The notes under the pieces: model-generated | Database searches by the model: none | What the model saw: the letters and a program-made list of their open reading frames with translations, nothing else | What the model was told of the DNA's origin: nothing | Made by a program: the position numbers and the translations under genes | Assembly (NCBI GenBank): GCA_965220985.1 | Contig: OZ244854.1 | Coordinates: 2,480,001-2,544,000 of the forward strand | Source: JAPPHA01 sp965220985 | Lineage (GTDB): Bacteria; Pseudomonadota; Alphaproteobacteria; Rhodobacterales; Rhodobacteraceae | Direction of reading: 5' to 3' | DNA length: 64,000 nucleotides | Part shown: positions 46,076 to 54,591 of the stretch, one piece after another | Position numbering within the stretch: position 1 is the stretch's first letter | Layout: each line of letters opens with the position of its first letter

Positions 46076-47392
46076 ATGACAGTCTGCCGTTTCGCGCCGT
46101 CACCGACCGGTTTTCTTCACGTCGGTAACCTTCGAACAGCCTTGATGAACTGTCTGGTTGCCCGAAAGACCGGCGGCGAGTTCATTCTTCGGATAGACGA
46201 TACCGATCGGGAACGCTCACGCGAAGAGTGTGTCGATGCAATTAAGCGGGACCTCGATTGGCTCGGCCTGCATTGGGACCGATTCGAGCGGCAGTCGCAG
46301 CGTCTGGATCGCTACGAAGAGGCCAAGCGACGTCTCGCTTCGATCGGTCGGTTGTACGAGTGTTTCGAATCGCCCACCGAACTCGATCTCAAGCGAAAGA
46401 CCCAACGACAGGCTGGGTTGCCTCCAGTCTATGATCGCTCGGCGCTTCGCCTGAGCGATGCCGAACGCTCGGAACTGCGCATTGAGCGACCGCCACACTG
46501 GCGCTTTCTCCTCGATCAGCAGCGAACGAACTGGACAGACGGAATTCTTGGTGATGTCTCGATCGATGCCGCCAGCGTCTCCGACCCGGTTCTCGTTCGT
46601 GGTGACGGGCAGTTTCTTTATGGGCTCGCGTCGGTTTGCGACGACATCGATTTCGGAGTGACACACGTCGTCAGAGGAGCCGACCACGTCACCAATACGG
46701 CAACCCAGATCCAGATGTTCGAGGTCATGGGAGGAAAGATCCCCCACTTCGCGCATCACTCTCTGCTGGTGGGAAGTCGCGGCGAGGCGCTCGCGAAGCG
46801 TACGGGGTCGCTCTCGATCGGGGACCTGCGGAATGCGGGTATCGAACCCATGGCACTTCTGAGCCAGTTGGCACGCCTCGGAACCTCCCGCCCCGTCGAA
46901 ATCAGGAGTTCCATCGATGAAATCGTCGCGGAATTCGAACTCTCGGATTTCGGAACGGCGCCAGCCCGCTTCGACGAGGCCGAAACGGCATCACTGACTG
47001 CCCGGCATCTTGCTGGCTTGCCTGTCGGCGATGTCATGGACGATCTGCGAGCGATCGGCGTTCCGAAGACGGTGGCAGCCGATTTCTGGGATGCAATTCG
47101 CGACAATGTCAGCACACGGGCGGACATTCGCGCGTGGTGGGATGTTTGCGAACGGAACGTCGAGCCTTTGATCGATTCCGATGATGCGGAATTTGTCGAG
47201 GAAGCTCTAGCCCTTCTGCCCTCGGAACCCTGGGATGGCGAGACGTGGCAAACCTGGACAAGAGAGGTCCGGGAACGGACCGGTCGGAAAGGCCGCTCGC
47301 TGTTTCTTCCGCTGAGAAAGGTTCTGACCGGGGCCTCGCAAGGGCCGGAAATGGCCAAGCTCATGCCGCTGTTGCAAAAACCTTCGGGCTGA
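46076..47392 (+). CDS. gltX: Glutamate-tRNA ligase (short alphaproteobacterial GltX2 type)
   Basis: Charges tRNA with glutamate (alphaproteobacteria often use two GltX enzymes, one also making Glu-tRNA-Gln). The 438-residue protein has the class I HIGH motif as HVGN (15-18) in RFAPSPTGFLHVGN, RIDDTDRERS for tRNA recognition, and a KMSKS equivalent written LAKRTGSLS, where most relatives have LSKR. GVTHVVRGADHVTNTATQIQ and FAHHSLLVG follow. ATG 46076 has GGAG 11 bases upstream. There is no zinc-binding cysteine cluster. Confidence 0.93.
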   Translation: MTVCRFAPSPTGFLHVGNLRTALMNCLVARKTGGEFILRIDDTDRERSREECVDAIKRDLDWLGLHWDRFERQSQRLDRYEEAKRRLASIGRLYECFESPTELDLKRKTQRQAGLPPVYDRSALRLSDAERSELRIERPPHWRFLLDQQRTNWTDGILGDVSIDAASVSDPVLVRGDGQFLYGLASVCDDIDFGVTHVVRGADHVTNTATQIQMFEVMGGKIPHFAHHSLLVGSRGEALAKRTGSLSIGDLRNAGIEPMALLSQLARLGTSRPVEIRSSIDEIVAEFELSDFGTAPARFDEAETASLTARHLAGLPVGDVMDDLRAIGVPKTVAADFWDAIRDNVSTRADIRAWWDVCERNVEPLIDSDDAEFVEEALALLPSEPWDGETWQTWTREVRERTGRKGRSLFLPLRKVLTGASQGPEMAKLMPLLQKPSG

Positions 47393-47716
47393 TGGGCTCC
47401 TGACGCAAGACGCTGAAGACGAGCGTGACATCGTGCAAGGACAATGGCGACACCTGCATGGCAGTGCGCGTCACTGACGGACTTCAAGCAGATGACCGCA
47501 GACTGTCATGCAGATTTTTCCACGAGCCGAGGCCTTCAAATCCCGCCCATGGTGACGTAGGATGACGCTGCATGGGGCGGTTTGGTTGCGGTCTTGCAAG
47601 CCATTGATCCGACAATGAAAAAACCTAAATCCGTCATCCGTGCGCCAGTTTGTTCGAACTGTTCGGGCCGGGCACGGACCCGAATCACTTTTCGAGTTCA
47701 AAGGGAGAAACAATTC
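47393..47716. other. Intergenic region gltX to nucleotidase
   Basis: About 320 bases with no gene called. A short inverted repeat CAGTG-CGCGT-CACTG lies at about 47462-47476. The ribosome site of the next gene (AGGGAGAAA) is at its right end. Confidence 0.3.
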
Positions 47717-49234
47717 ATGCTTCGCAGACTCAACAGGATGGCAACAGGCGCAGCTGTCGCGCTCGCATCGGCGTCACTCGCCGCGGGCTTGGCGGTCGCA
47801 GCGCCCGAATCAGTGACCATCATTCACATGAACGACCTTGATCGGATGGGCGAAAAAGACGGACGCGGCGGCGTCGCTCGCCTGGCCGCCGTTGTCGAAG
47901 CCGAAAGAGCCAAGGGCGGCAACGTTCTTGTCACCTTCGGTGGCGACACGATTTCGCCGTCGCTGATGTCGGGCCTCGATGAAGGTGCCCACATGATCGA
48001 TCTGCTCAACCAGATCGGATTGACGGCCATGGCGTTGGGGAATCACGAGTTCGATTTTGGCCCCGACGTCACCAAGCAGCGAATTGCAGAGGCCGAGTTT
48101 CCCATCCTCGGCGCCAACAACCAAGACCCGGACGGAAACATCATCGACGGAGCCGAACCCTCGATCATGGTCGAGGTCGGCGATTTCAGCATCGGCATTC
48201 TCGGGCTGACGACGGTCGGAACCATGGTCAAGTCGAGTCCAGGCGAATTCACCTTCTCGAATGCAGCCGACACAGCAGGCGAAGTTGCCGCCGAACTGCG
48301 TGAAGCAGGTGCCGACCTCGTGATTGCGCTTGCGCACACCGATATCGGTGAGGATGCAGAACTCCTCGCTCGCCAGGATGTTGACCTGCTCCTGAGCGGC
48401 GACGACCATCGGCTTCAGACCCAGTACACCGGAAAGATGCTGTTTGCGGAATCCGGTGAACAGGCCGAGTGGGTCACCCTGATCGATCTGACCCTCGACG
48501 AAGTCCAAGATGGCGACTCGAAGGAATTCGTCTGGAGCGCGTCGTATCGCGTGATCGACACGGCAAACGTGGATCCCGATGCCGACCTTGCGGCGGCGGT
48601 CGAGGGCTACGAAGCGCAACTCAGCGAAGAGTTGAACGTGGAACTGGGCGTCACCAATACCGAACTCGACAGCCGACGCGCGGTCATTCGGAACCAGGAA
48701 GCCGCGATCGCCAATCTCTTTGCCGATGCCATCAGAGAGGCGACCGGTGCCGACATTTCGATGATGAACGGGGGCGGCATCCGTGCCGATAAGGTCTACT
48801 CTCCCGGATCGGTTCTGACGCGGCGCGACATTCAAAGCGAACTACCGTTCGGCAACAAGACCGTCGTCCTTGAACTCACCGGTCAGGACGTGATCGATGC
48901 GCTCGAGAATGGTTTCAGCGAGATCGAGAAAGGCGCGGGACGGTTCCCGCACGTGTCGGGCATCAGCGTGACGTACGACCCAGGCCAGGCACCGGGGAGT
49001 CGGGTGATCGAGGTGACCCGCGACGGGGCGCCCATCGACCCCTCGGCAACCTTCACCTTCGCGGTGAACGACTACGTCGCTGGCGGCGGAGACGGTTATG
49101 CGGTCTTCGAAGACAAGACGAGGATCGTTGACGAATACGCGGCGGTCCTGATGACAGTCCAGGTGTTCAACTACATCGAGGCGAGGGGCGAGATCGCGCC
49201 AGCGGTCGAAGGCCGACTGACTGTGGTCAACTGA
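47717..49234 (+). CDS. Periplasmic 5'-nucleotidase/UshA-like metallophosphatase with altered metal ligands
   Basis: A 505-residue exported protein: signal peptide 1-29 (ending GLAVAAP), calcineurin-type phosphatase domain about 33-300, and a 5'-nucleotidase C-terminal domain about 320-500 (NLFADAIREATGADISMMNGGGIR; VNDYVAGGGDGY). Relatives hydrolyse nucleotides or cyclic nucleotides outside the cytoplasm. Asp77 (GGD), Asn109-His110 (GNHEFD) and His207 are in place, but the first motif is Asp40-x-Asp42 (MNDLDRM) where relatives have DxH, and the last is GDDH (228-231) where relatives have GHxH. Metal choice or activity may therefore differ. ATG 47717 follows AGGGAGAAA. A strong terminator follows. 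Confidence 0.88.
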   Translation: MLRRLNRMATGAAVALASASLAAGLAVAAPESVTIIHMNDLDRMGEKDGRGGVARLAAVVEAERAKGGNVLVTFGGDTISPSLMSGLDEGAHMIDLLNQIGLTAMALGNHEFDFGPDVTKQRIAEAEFPILGANNQDPDGNIIDGAEPSIMVEVGDFSIGILGLTTVGTMVKSSPGEFTFSNAADTAGEVAAELREAGADLVIALAHTDIGEDAELLARQDVDLLLSGDDHRLQTQYTGKMLFAESGEQAEWVTLIDLTLDEVQDGDSKEFVWSASYRVIDTANVDPDADLAAAVEGYEAQLSEELNVELGVTNTELDSRRAVIRNQEAAIANLFADAIREATGADISMMNGGGIRADKVYSPGSVLTRRDIQSELPFGNKTVVLELTGQDVIDALENGFSEIEKGAGRFPHVSGISVTYDPGQAPGSRVIEVTRDGAPIDPSATFTFAVNDYVAGGGDGYAVFEDKTRIVDEYAAVLMTVQVFNYIEARGEIAPAVEGRLTVVN

Positions 49235-49256
49235 CGAGCCTCACGAAACGACAAAG

Positions 49257-49292
49257 GCGCCCGCAGGCAAGAAGTTTGCGGGCGCTTTTTTT
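49257..49292 (+). terminator. Intrinsic terminator
   Basis: GCGCCCGCA (49257-49265) pairs perfectly with TGCGGGCGC (49277-49285) around an 11-base loop and is followed by seven T residues. It lies 23 bases after the nucleotidase stop. Confidence 0.93.
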
Positions 49293-49432
49293 ATTCGATC
49301 AGAACTCTCGGCGCGCGGCATGAGTTGACACGTTCGAATCCGGCTACACTGCGATGAGTTGTGTCGGTTTTTTTGAGGCCGCCACGACGTCCAAAGGGAG
49401 ACCGGCGCGGTGGCCGACGAAACGCCCTGCAA

Positions 49433-50251
49433 TCAGAGGTGTTCGGGCTGGGGCATTCCAAGCACGTGGTAACCGCCATCGACATGGACGATCTCTCCTG
49501 TCGTGCTGGCTCCGAACTCCGACATCAGGAACACGGCAGCGCCACCGACGGCGTCAAGCGTCGCGTTGGCCCTTAGCGGTGAATTGGCGGCTGTCGCCCT
49601 GAACGTCTTGCGAGCGCCGCCAATGGCTGCACCGGACAGGGTTCGCATGGGACCCGGGCTGATGGCGTTCACCCGAATCGACTGCGGCCCGAGTTCGTTC
49701 GCAAGGTAGCGAACCGAGCTTTCGAGCGCGGCCTTCGCGACTCCCATGACGTTGTAATGCGGCATGACGGTTCTTGACCCCTGAAACGTCAGGGTCAGAA
49801 TGCTGCCGCCATCGGACATCAACGGAGCTGCGCGTCGCGCTAGATCAATCAGGCTGAAGCACGAGATCTCGAGGCAGGTCAGGAAATTGGCTCGCGAGGT
49901 GGCGGTGATGCCGCTGACCAGATCGGACTTGTCAGCAAAGGCGATCCCGTGAACTAGAAAGTCGAGGCCACCCCATTCCTCTTGGATGGTTGCAAACACC
50001 TGATCGAGTTCCGCATCGTCGCGTACGTCTGCTGACATGATCAGGCTCGAACCGATGCTGTCGGCAAGGTTCCGAACCCTCTTTTCGAGCGCTTCGCCCT
50101 GGTAGGTGAAGGCAAGACTCGCACCATGCTCGTGCAGTGCCCGGGAAATCCCCCAGGCGATGGATCGATCGTTGGCAACACCGAGAACAAGCCCCCGACG
50201 CCCGTCGAGCAGGCGAGATGCGCCCGCGCTTTCGTTCATTGCCTCGTTCAT
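49433..50251 (-). CDS. fabI: Enoyl-ACP reductase (NADH)
   Basis: Last reduction step of each fatty-acid elongation cycle. The 272-residue protein has the FabI dinucleotide motif GLVLGVANDRSIAWG, FLVHGIAFADK, and the catalytic YNVMGVAKAALE (Tyr and Lys spaced by six). ISPGPMRTLSGAAI follows. It begins 5 bases after the fabB stop and is the last gene of fabA-fabB-fabI. Two nearby ATGs (50251 and 50239) are possible starts. Confidence 0.96.
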   Translation of the reverse strand: MNEAMNESAGASRLLDGRRGLVLGVANDRSIAWGISRALHEHGASLAFTYQGEALEKRVRNLADSIGSSLIMSADVRDDAELDQVFATIQEEWGGLDFLVHGIAFADKSDLVSGITATSRANFLTCLEISCFSLIDLARRAAPLMSDGGSILTLTFQGSRTVMPHYNVMGVAKAALESSVRYLANELGPQSIRVNAISPGPMRTLSGAAIGGARKTFRATAANSPLRANATLDAVGGAAVFLMSEFGASTTGEIVHVDGGYHVLGMPQPEHL

Positions 50252-50256
50252 CAGCT

Positions 50257-51489
50257 TTAGCCTTCGAACCGACTCATTGCCAGAGTCGCGTTGGTGCCGC
50301 CGAATCCGAAGCTGTTTGACAGCATCGTGTCGATCTCGATGTTTTCGACCAGCGATGTCGCGATTTCGCTTTCGTTGATCCCGGGATCGAGCTGGTCGAC
50401 ATTGGCCGATGCCGCAATGAAACCGTGCTGCATCATCAGCAGGGAATAGATCGCCTCCTGCACGCCAGCCCCGCCAAGGCTGTGTCCGGTCAGGGATTTC
50501 GTCGACGACATGGCCGGGGTCGTTCCTTCGCCGAAGATCCTGCGAACCGCCTCGACCTCGACGACGTCCCCTGCCGGAGTCGACGTGCCGTGCGCGTTGA
50601 TGTAGTCGACACGACGCTCGCCGATTGTCGACAGCGCCAGGCGCATCGATCGCTCACCGCCTTCGCCCGATGGCGCCACCATGTCATGGCCATCGGACGT
50701 CGCCCCGTAGCCAGTGACCTCAGCGTAGATTCGAGCGCCGCGGGCTTGGGCATGGCCGAGCTCTTCCAGAACGACCACGCCTCCTCCTCCCGCGATCACG
50801 AAACCGTCGCGATCGGCGTCAAAGGCACGCGATGCGCGTTGCGGCGTGTCATTGTATTTCGACGACATCGCGCCCATCGCGTCGAACAGGCACGAGAGAG
50901 TCCAGTCCAGCTCTTCGCCACCGCCCGCAAAGACGATGTCCTGCTTGTCCATCTGGATCTGTTCGACGCCGTTTCCAATGCAGTGCGCCGACGTCGAGCA
51001 GGCGGAGGTGATCGAATAGTTGATGCCCTTGATGCGAAACGGCGTCGCAAGGCAGGCCGAATTGGTCGACGACATGCACCGCGTGACCATGAACGGGCCC
51101 ATCTTCTTTGGCGCTCCGAGTGAAATCACCTTCTGATGCGCCTGAAACATGTTCAGGGTCGACGGCCCGCCTGAGCCCATGATCAGCCCGGTTCTCTCGT
51201 TCGAGACCTCGTCTTCCTCGAGACCGCTGTCGTCGATCGCCTGCTGCATCGAAATGAAGTTGAATGCCGCTCCGTCGCCCATGAATCGGAGCTGACGCTT
51301 GTTGATGTGTTCGGTGAGGTCGATGTTCGGCTTACCGTGAATCTGGCTGCGAAACCCGTGTTCCTTGTAGTCTTCAGAGAAACTGATGCCCGATCGTCCT
51401 TGACGCAGAGCATCCGCCACTTCGTCGGCGTTGTTGCCGATCGATGAGACGATTCCGATTCCGGTGATCACGACGCGACGTCGATTCAT
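50257..51489 (-). CDS. fabB: 3-oxoacyl-ACP synthase I
   Basis: Elongating ketosynthase needed for unsaturated fatty acids. The 410-residue protein has the nucleophile Cys164 (TSACSTSAH) and the two histidines in INAHGTSTPAGD and LTGHSLGGAG. The C-terminal NSFGFGGTNATL is the usual FabB/F glycine loop. It follows fabA after about 40 bases and is the partner of FabA in unsaturated fatty-acid synthesis. Confidence 0.96.
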   Translation of the reverse strand: MNRRRVVITGIGIVSSIGNNADEVADALRQGRSGISFSEDYKEHGFRSQIHGKPNIDLTEHINKRQLRFMGDGAAFNFISMQQAIDDSGLEEDEVSNERTGLIMGSGGPSTLNMFQAHQKVISLGAPKKMGPFMVTRCMSSTNSACLATPFRIKGINYSITSACSTSAHCIGNGVEQIQMDKQDIVFAGGGEELDWTLSCLFDAMGAMSSKYNDTPQRASRAFDADRDGFVIAGGGGVVVLEELGHAQARGARIYAEVTGYGATSDGHDMVAPSGEGGERSMRLALSTIGERRVDYINAHGTSTPAGDVVEVEAVRRIFGEGTTPAMSSTKSLTGHSLGGAGVQEAIYSLLMMQHGFIAASANVDQLDPGINESEIATSLVENIEIDTMLSNSFGFGGTNATLAMSRFEG

Positions 51490-51531
51490 GGTTTCCGCAC
51501 TTTCCTGTTAAGGCAGGGACTTGTTGATCGG

Positions 51532-52041
51532 TTATTCCGCCGCGAACAGACCGACCCGCATGTCGCTGGCGACGAAAATCTCCTTGCCGTCCGCGAGAAC
51601 GCGTCCATTCGCGATGCCGAGCTTGACCCTGCGGTCGATGACCCGCGTGAAATCGACCAGGTAGGTCACAGTCTGAACGTCCGGCGTGACCATGCCCTTG
51701 AACTTGACTTCGCCGACTCCGAGCGCGCGACCCTGTCCGGGCATTTCTCGCCATCCGAGATTGAAGCCGGTCAATTGCCAGAGCGCATCGAGTCCAAGGC
51801 ATCCGGGCATGATCGGATCTCCCGGGAAGTGGCATTCGAAGAACCACAGATCGGGCGTGATGTCCTGTTCGGCAATCACGTGCCCGGCACCAGATTCTCC
51901 CCCGTCTGCACTGATTTCGGTGACGCGGTCGAACATCAGCATCGGTGGCGCTGGAAGCTGGGCGTTCCCCGGGCCGAACAGCTCTCCGCGGGAGCATTTG
52001 AGCAACCCCTCGTAATCGATCGAGTTCGGATATTTGGACAT
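51532..52041 (-). CDS. fabA: 3-hydroxydecanoyl-ACP dehydratase/isomerase
   Basis: Introduces the cis double bond at the C10 stage. With the start at ATG 52041 (MSKYPNSIDYEGLLKCSRGE) the protein has 169 residues, matching the family; a longer form from 52071 is less likely. The active-site His71 (WFFECHFPGDP) and Asp85 (CLGLDALW) are in place. It heads fabA-fabB-fabI and is divergent from irr, a neighbourhood conserved in many alphaproteobacteria. Confidence 0.96.
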   Translation of the reverse strand: MSKYPNSIDYEGLLKCSRGELFGPGNAQLPAPPMLMFDRVTEISADGGESGAGHVIAEQDITPDLWFFECHFPGDPIMPGCLGLDALWQLTGFNLGWREMPGQGRALGVGEVKFKGMVTPDVQTVTYLVDFTRVIDRRVKLGIANGRVLADGKEIFVASDMRVGLFAAE

Positions 52042-52510
52042 GCTCCGCCTGTACCCCTCCGTCACGGACATTGGGTTCGGTTATCTTACGGATAAGTTGG
52101 AAGCAATAGCGTAAAGGATGCCCGTACCCGTTCTCGCGCCGGACATCGGAGCAAGTGCCGCGCCTGTTCGGTCAGGGACTCGACACAACTCCTGTTGCCA
52201 TCAGGGCAATTTGCCGATGCGAGGCAGGGTCTGTCGCCCTCCCAAGCAAGTTCTTGGCGGCAACATGCGGATCAATCTCGGTTTGGCGCCCGATCTTCGC
52301 CGCGATTTTCTCATCAACCGGCGTCGGATCGCATGCGCCGAGCAACACCCCGAGGTGTTGGCTGGTCGCGATGGGCAAGTGGACCATTGCGCTTTGCAAA
52401 AATGAGCACACGCCAATTGTCATCCAATTCAAAATTCGGCATATGAGAGAGGTGACTGGCTGGGCAAAGGCCGAGTCACGACGTCAAGGAAGGGCAAGGC
52501 TGCAAGGCTG
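52042..52510. promoter_or_regulatory. Divergent fabA / irr control region
   Basis: About 470 bases. Near fabA, the minus strand reads CTTATCCGTAAGATAA (about 52082-52097), containing CTTA-TCCG-TAAG, a possible operator. Weak open frames occur on both strands; the minus-strand one at 52172-52432 (containing PTPVDEKIAAKIGRQTEID) has fair codon use but no recognised family or ribosome site, so it is not called as a gene. Confidence 0.35.
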
Positions 52511-52930
52511 ATGGTGAATGCCGTTCAAGCAAGGGCCGAGAGGTGGCTCGAAAAATCTGGTGTCAGGCCCACGCGGCAACGACTGGCTCTGGCCGAGTTG
52601 CTCGTCGGTGACGGAAACAATCGGCACGTGACCGCCGAAGGATTGCACGAACTCGCGATCGAGAGCGGTGCGCTGGTTTCTCTCGCGACGGTTTACAACA
52701 CGCTGCGCCTGTTCTGCCGGGCCGGGCTGATGAACGAAATCACGGTCGACGGGCACAAGTCGTACTTTGACACCTGCACCGACGACCATGCCCACTTCTT
52801 CAATGAAAGAACCGGGCAACTGGTCGACGCGCCGGTGAATTCGGTGGACGTCAGTGTCATGACGCCGCCCCCGCCAGGCACCGAAATCGCGCGAATCGAT
52901 GTCGTCGTTCGCCTGCGGGAAACCCAGTAA
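52511..52930 (+). CDS. irr: Iron response regulator Irr (Fur family)
   Basis: A 139-residue transcription factor that represses haem synthesis and iron-storage genes and activates uptake when iron is short; in rhizobia it is degraded on haem binding. The winged helix is in RPTRQRLALAELL and SLATVYNTLRLFCRAGL. It has the Irr-type metal/haem histidine motif DDHAHFF (91-97) and lacks the CxxC pairs of zinc-binding Fur. No N-terminal haem regulatory Cys-Pro is present. ATG 52511 has AAGG six bases upstream. It is divergent from fabA and 118 bases before miaB. Confidence 0.92.
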   Translation: MVNAVQARAERWLEKSGVRPTRQRLALAELLVGDGNNRHVTAEGLHELAIESGALVSLATVYNTLRLFCRAGLMNEITVDGHKSYFDTCTDDHAHFFNERTGQLVDAPVNSVDVSVMTPPPPGTEIARIDVVVRLRETQ

Positions 52931-53048
52931 GCGCCAACGGCAAACCAGCCAACACGCAGATCCGGGTTCACTGCAGAGCGATTGATCCCGGGCAAAGAGA
53001 TGCCGGTCAGACACTCCGGGCGGCTCTCGTTGACAACGAGGTGGCGCC

Positions 53049-54476
53049 ATGAGCGCGACAGTGGCCAAAAAACGCAAGCTCTTCGTCAGCACGCACGGCT
53101 GCCAAATGAACGTTCACGACTCCGAAAGGATGGTCGATGCGCTCGGCAGTTTCGGTTTCGAGCTTGCACCCACTCAGGATGAAGCCGACCTGATCGTGAT
53201 CAACACCTGCCACATTCGGGAGAAGGCGGCAGAGAAGGTCTACTCGGAACTGGGTCGCTACAAGCCGCTCAAGCAGGCGAATCCCGATCTCGTGATCGGC
53301 GTTGCCGGCTGCGTGGCGCAGGCGGAAGGCGACGAGATCTTTCGCCGTCAGCCGCTTGTCGACATCGTCGTCGGTCCCCAATCCTACCACCGGCTTCCGG
53401 CGATGGTGGCGAAGGCGATCGAAGGCGAAAAACAGATCGACACGGAGTTTCCCGAAGAGGACAAGTTCGATCGCCTGCCAAGCGTTTCATCGCGTGCGCG
53501 TCGGACATTCTCTTCATTCCTGACGGTTCAGGAAGGCTGCGACAAGTTCTGCTCGTTCTGCGTGGTTCCCTATACCCGCGGAGCCGAGGCTTCACGCCCC
53601 GTCGCAAACGTCGTCTCGGAAGCAAAAGAACTCGTGGACATGGGCGTTGTCGAGATCACGCTGCTCGGTCAGAACGTCAATGCATATCACGGGGATGGCC
53701 CGGACGGATCCGAATGGTCACTCGCCCGGCTGATTCGTCGCCTTGCGGAGGTCGACGGACTGGAACGGATCCGCTTCATGACCTCGCATCCGAAAGACAT
53801 GACCGGCGACCTGATCGCGGCGTTTGGCGACACCCCGAAACTGATGCCGTATCTCCACCTTCCAGTTCAGTCAGGCTCCGATCGGGTTCTCAAGGCCATG
53901 AATCGCAAGCACACATCGGCCGACTATCGGCGCGTGATCGAGAAGGTTCGTGCCGCTCGCCCGGACATCGCGATTTCGGGAGATTTCATCGTCGGGTTTC
54001 CGGGCGAAACGGAGGAGGATTTTCTCCAGACCCTGAGTCTTTGCGAAGAGGTCGTTTATGCCCAGGCCTACTCGTTCAAGTATTCCGCCCGGCCCGGAAC
54101 GCCTGCGGCAGAGCGAAGCCAGGTCGACGACCAAGAAAAGTCGGATCGGCTGGCGCGGTTGCAGGCCTTGCTGAGCGAACAGCAGCGTGAATTCCAGCGC
54201 TCGCTGGTCGATCGGGTGCTGCCGGTGCTCTTCGAGCGGCACGGCAGACAGTCAGGCCAACTCGTCGGACGCTCGCCGCACATGAATGCGGTGCACGCAC
54301 AGGCCTCGGAAGAACTGCTGGGACAGATCTTGCCGACGCGGATTCTCCGCTCCGAAGCAAATTCCCTTTCAGGCGAGATCGTCGAGGGCAGCGAATGCGC
54401 ACCTGAGCGGGACACAGGTGCCAGCTTGCGCAACCGAACGCAGAGCGAAACCGTTGTCGGGGTCAGGGCCGCCTGA
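53049..54476 (+). CDS. miaB: tRNA-2-methylthio-N6-dimethylallyladenosine synthase
   Basis: Radical-SAM enzyme that methylthiolates i6A37 in tRNAs reading UNN codons. The 475-residue protein has the N-terminal cluster ligands Cys18 (THGCQMN), Cys54 (INTCHIRE) and Cys88 (VAGCVAQ), the radical-SAM cysteines 164, 168 and 171 (EGCDKFCSFC), and a C-terminal TRAM domain about 385-450. The C-terminal extension beyond TRAM (SECAPERDTGAS) is poorly conserved. In many alphaproteobacteria phoH and ybeY follow miaB; here they do not. Confidence 0.96.
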   Translation: MSATVAKKRKLFVSTHGCQMNVHDSERMVDALGSFGFELAPTQDEADLIVINTCHIREKAAEKVYSELGRYKPLKQANPDLVIGVAGCVAQAEGDEIFRRQPLVDIVVGPQSYHRLPAMVAKAIEGEKQIDTEFPEEDKFDRLPSVSSRARRTFSSFLTVQEGCDKFCSFCVVPYTRGAEASRPVANVVSEAKELVDMGVVEITLLGQNVNAYHGDGPDGSEWSLARLIRRLAEVDGLERIRFMTSHPKDMTGDLIAAFGDTPKLMPYLHLPVQSGSDRVLKAMNRKHTSADYRRVIEKVRAARPDIAISGDFIVGFPGETEEDFLQTLSLCEEVVYAQAYSFKYSARPGTPAAERSQVDDQEKSDRLARLQALLSEQQREFQRSLVDRVLPVLFERHGRQSGQLVGRSPHMNAVHAQASEELLGQILPTRILRSEANSLSGEIVEGSECAPERDTGASLRNRTQSETVVGVRAA

Positions 54477-54591
54477 ATTCGCGCGCCAATGACTGTGTCA
54501 GGCCAAAGACCGGTCCGACCGCAGGTTTGAGTCGTTACATCCGGTCATTCAACAAGTCCTCCCGCGATGATTGACCGGACGGTGCCGGGTG

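Noticed and set aside
52172..52432. Minus-strand 86-codon frame in the fabA-irr gap
   Set aside because: Fair codon use but no recognised family, no ribosome site, and competing frames on the other strand.
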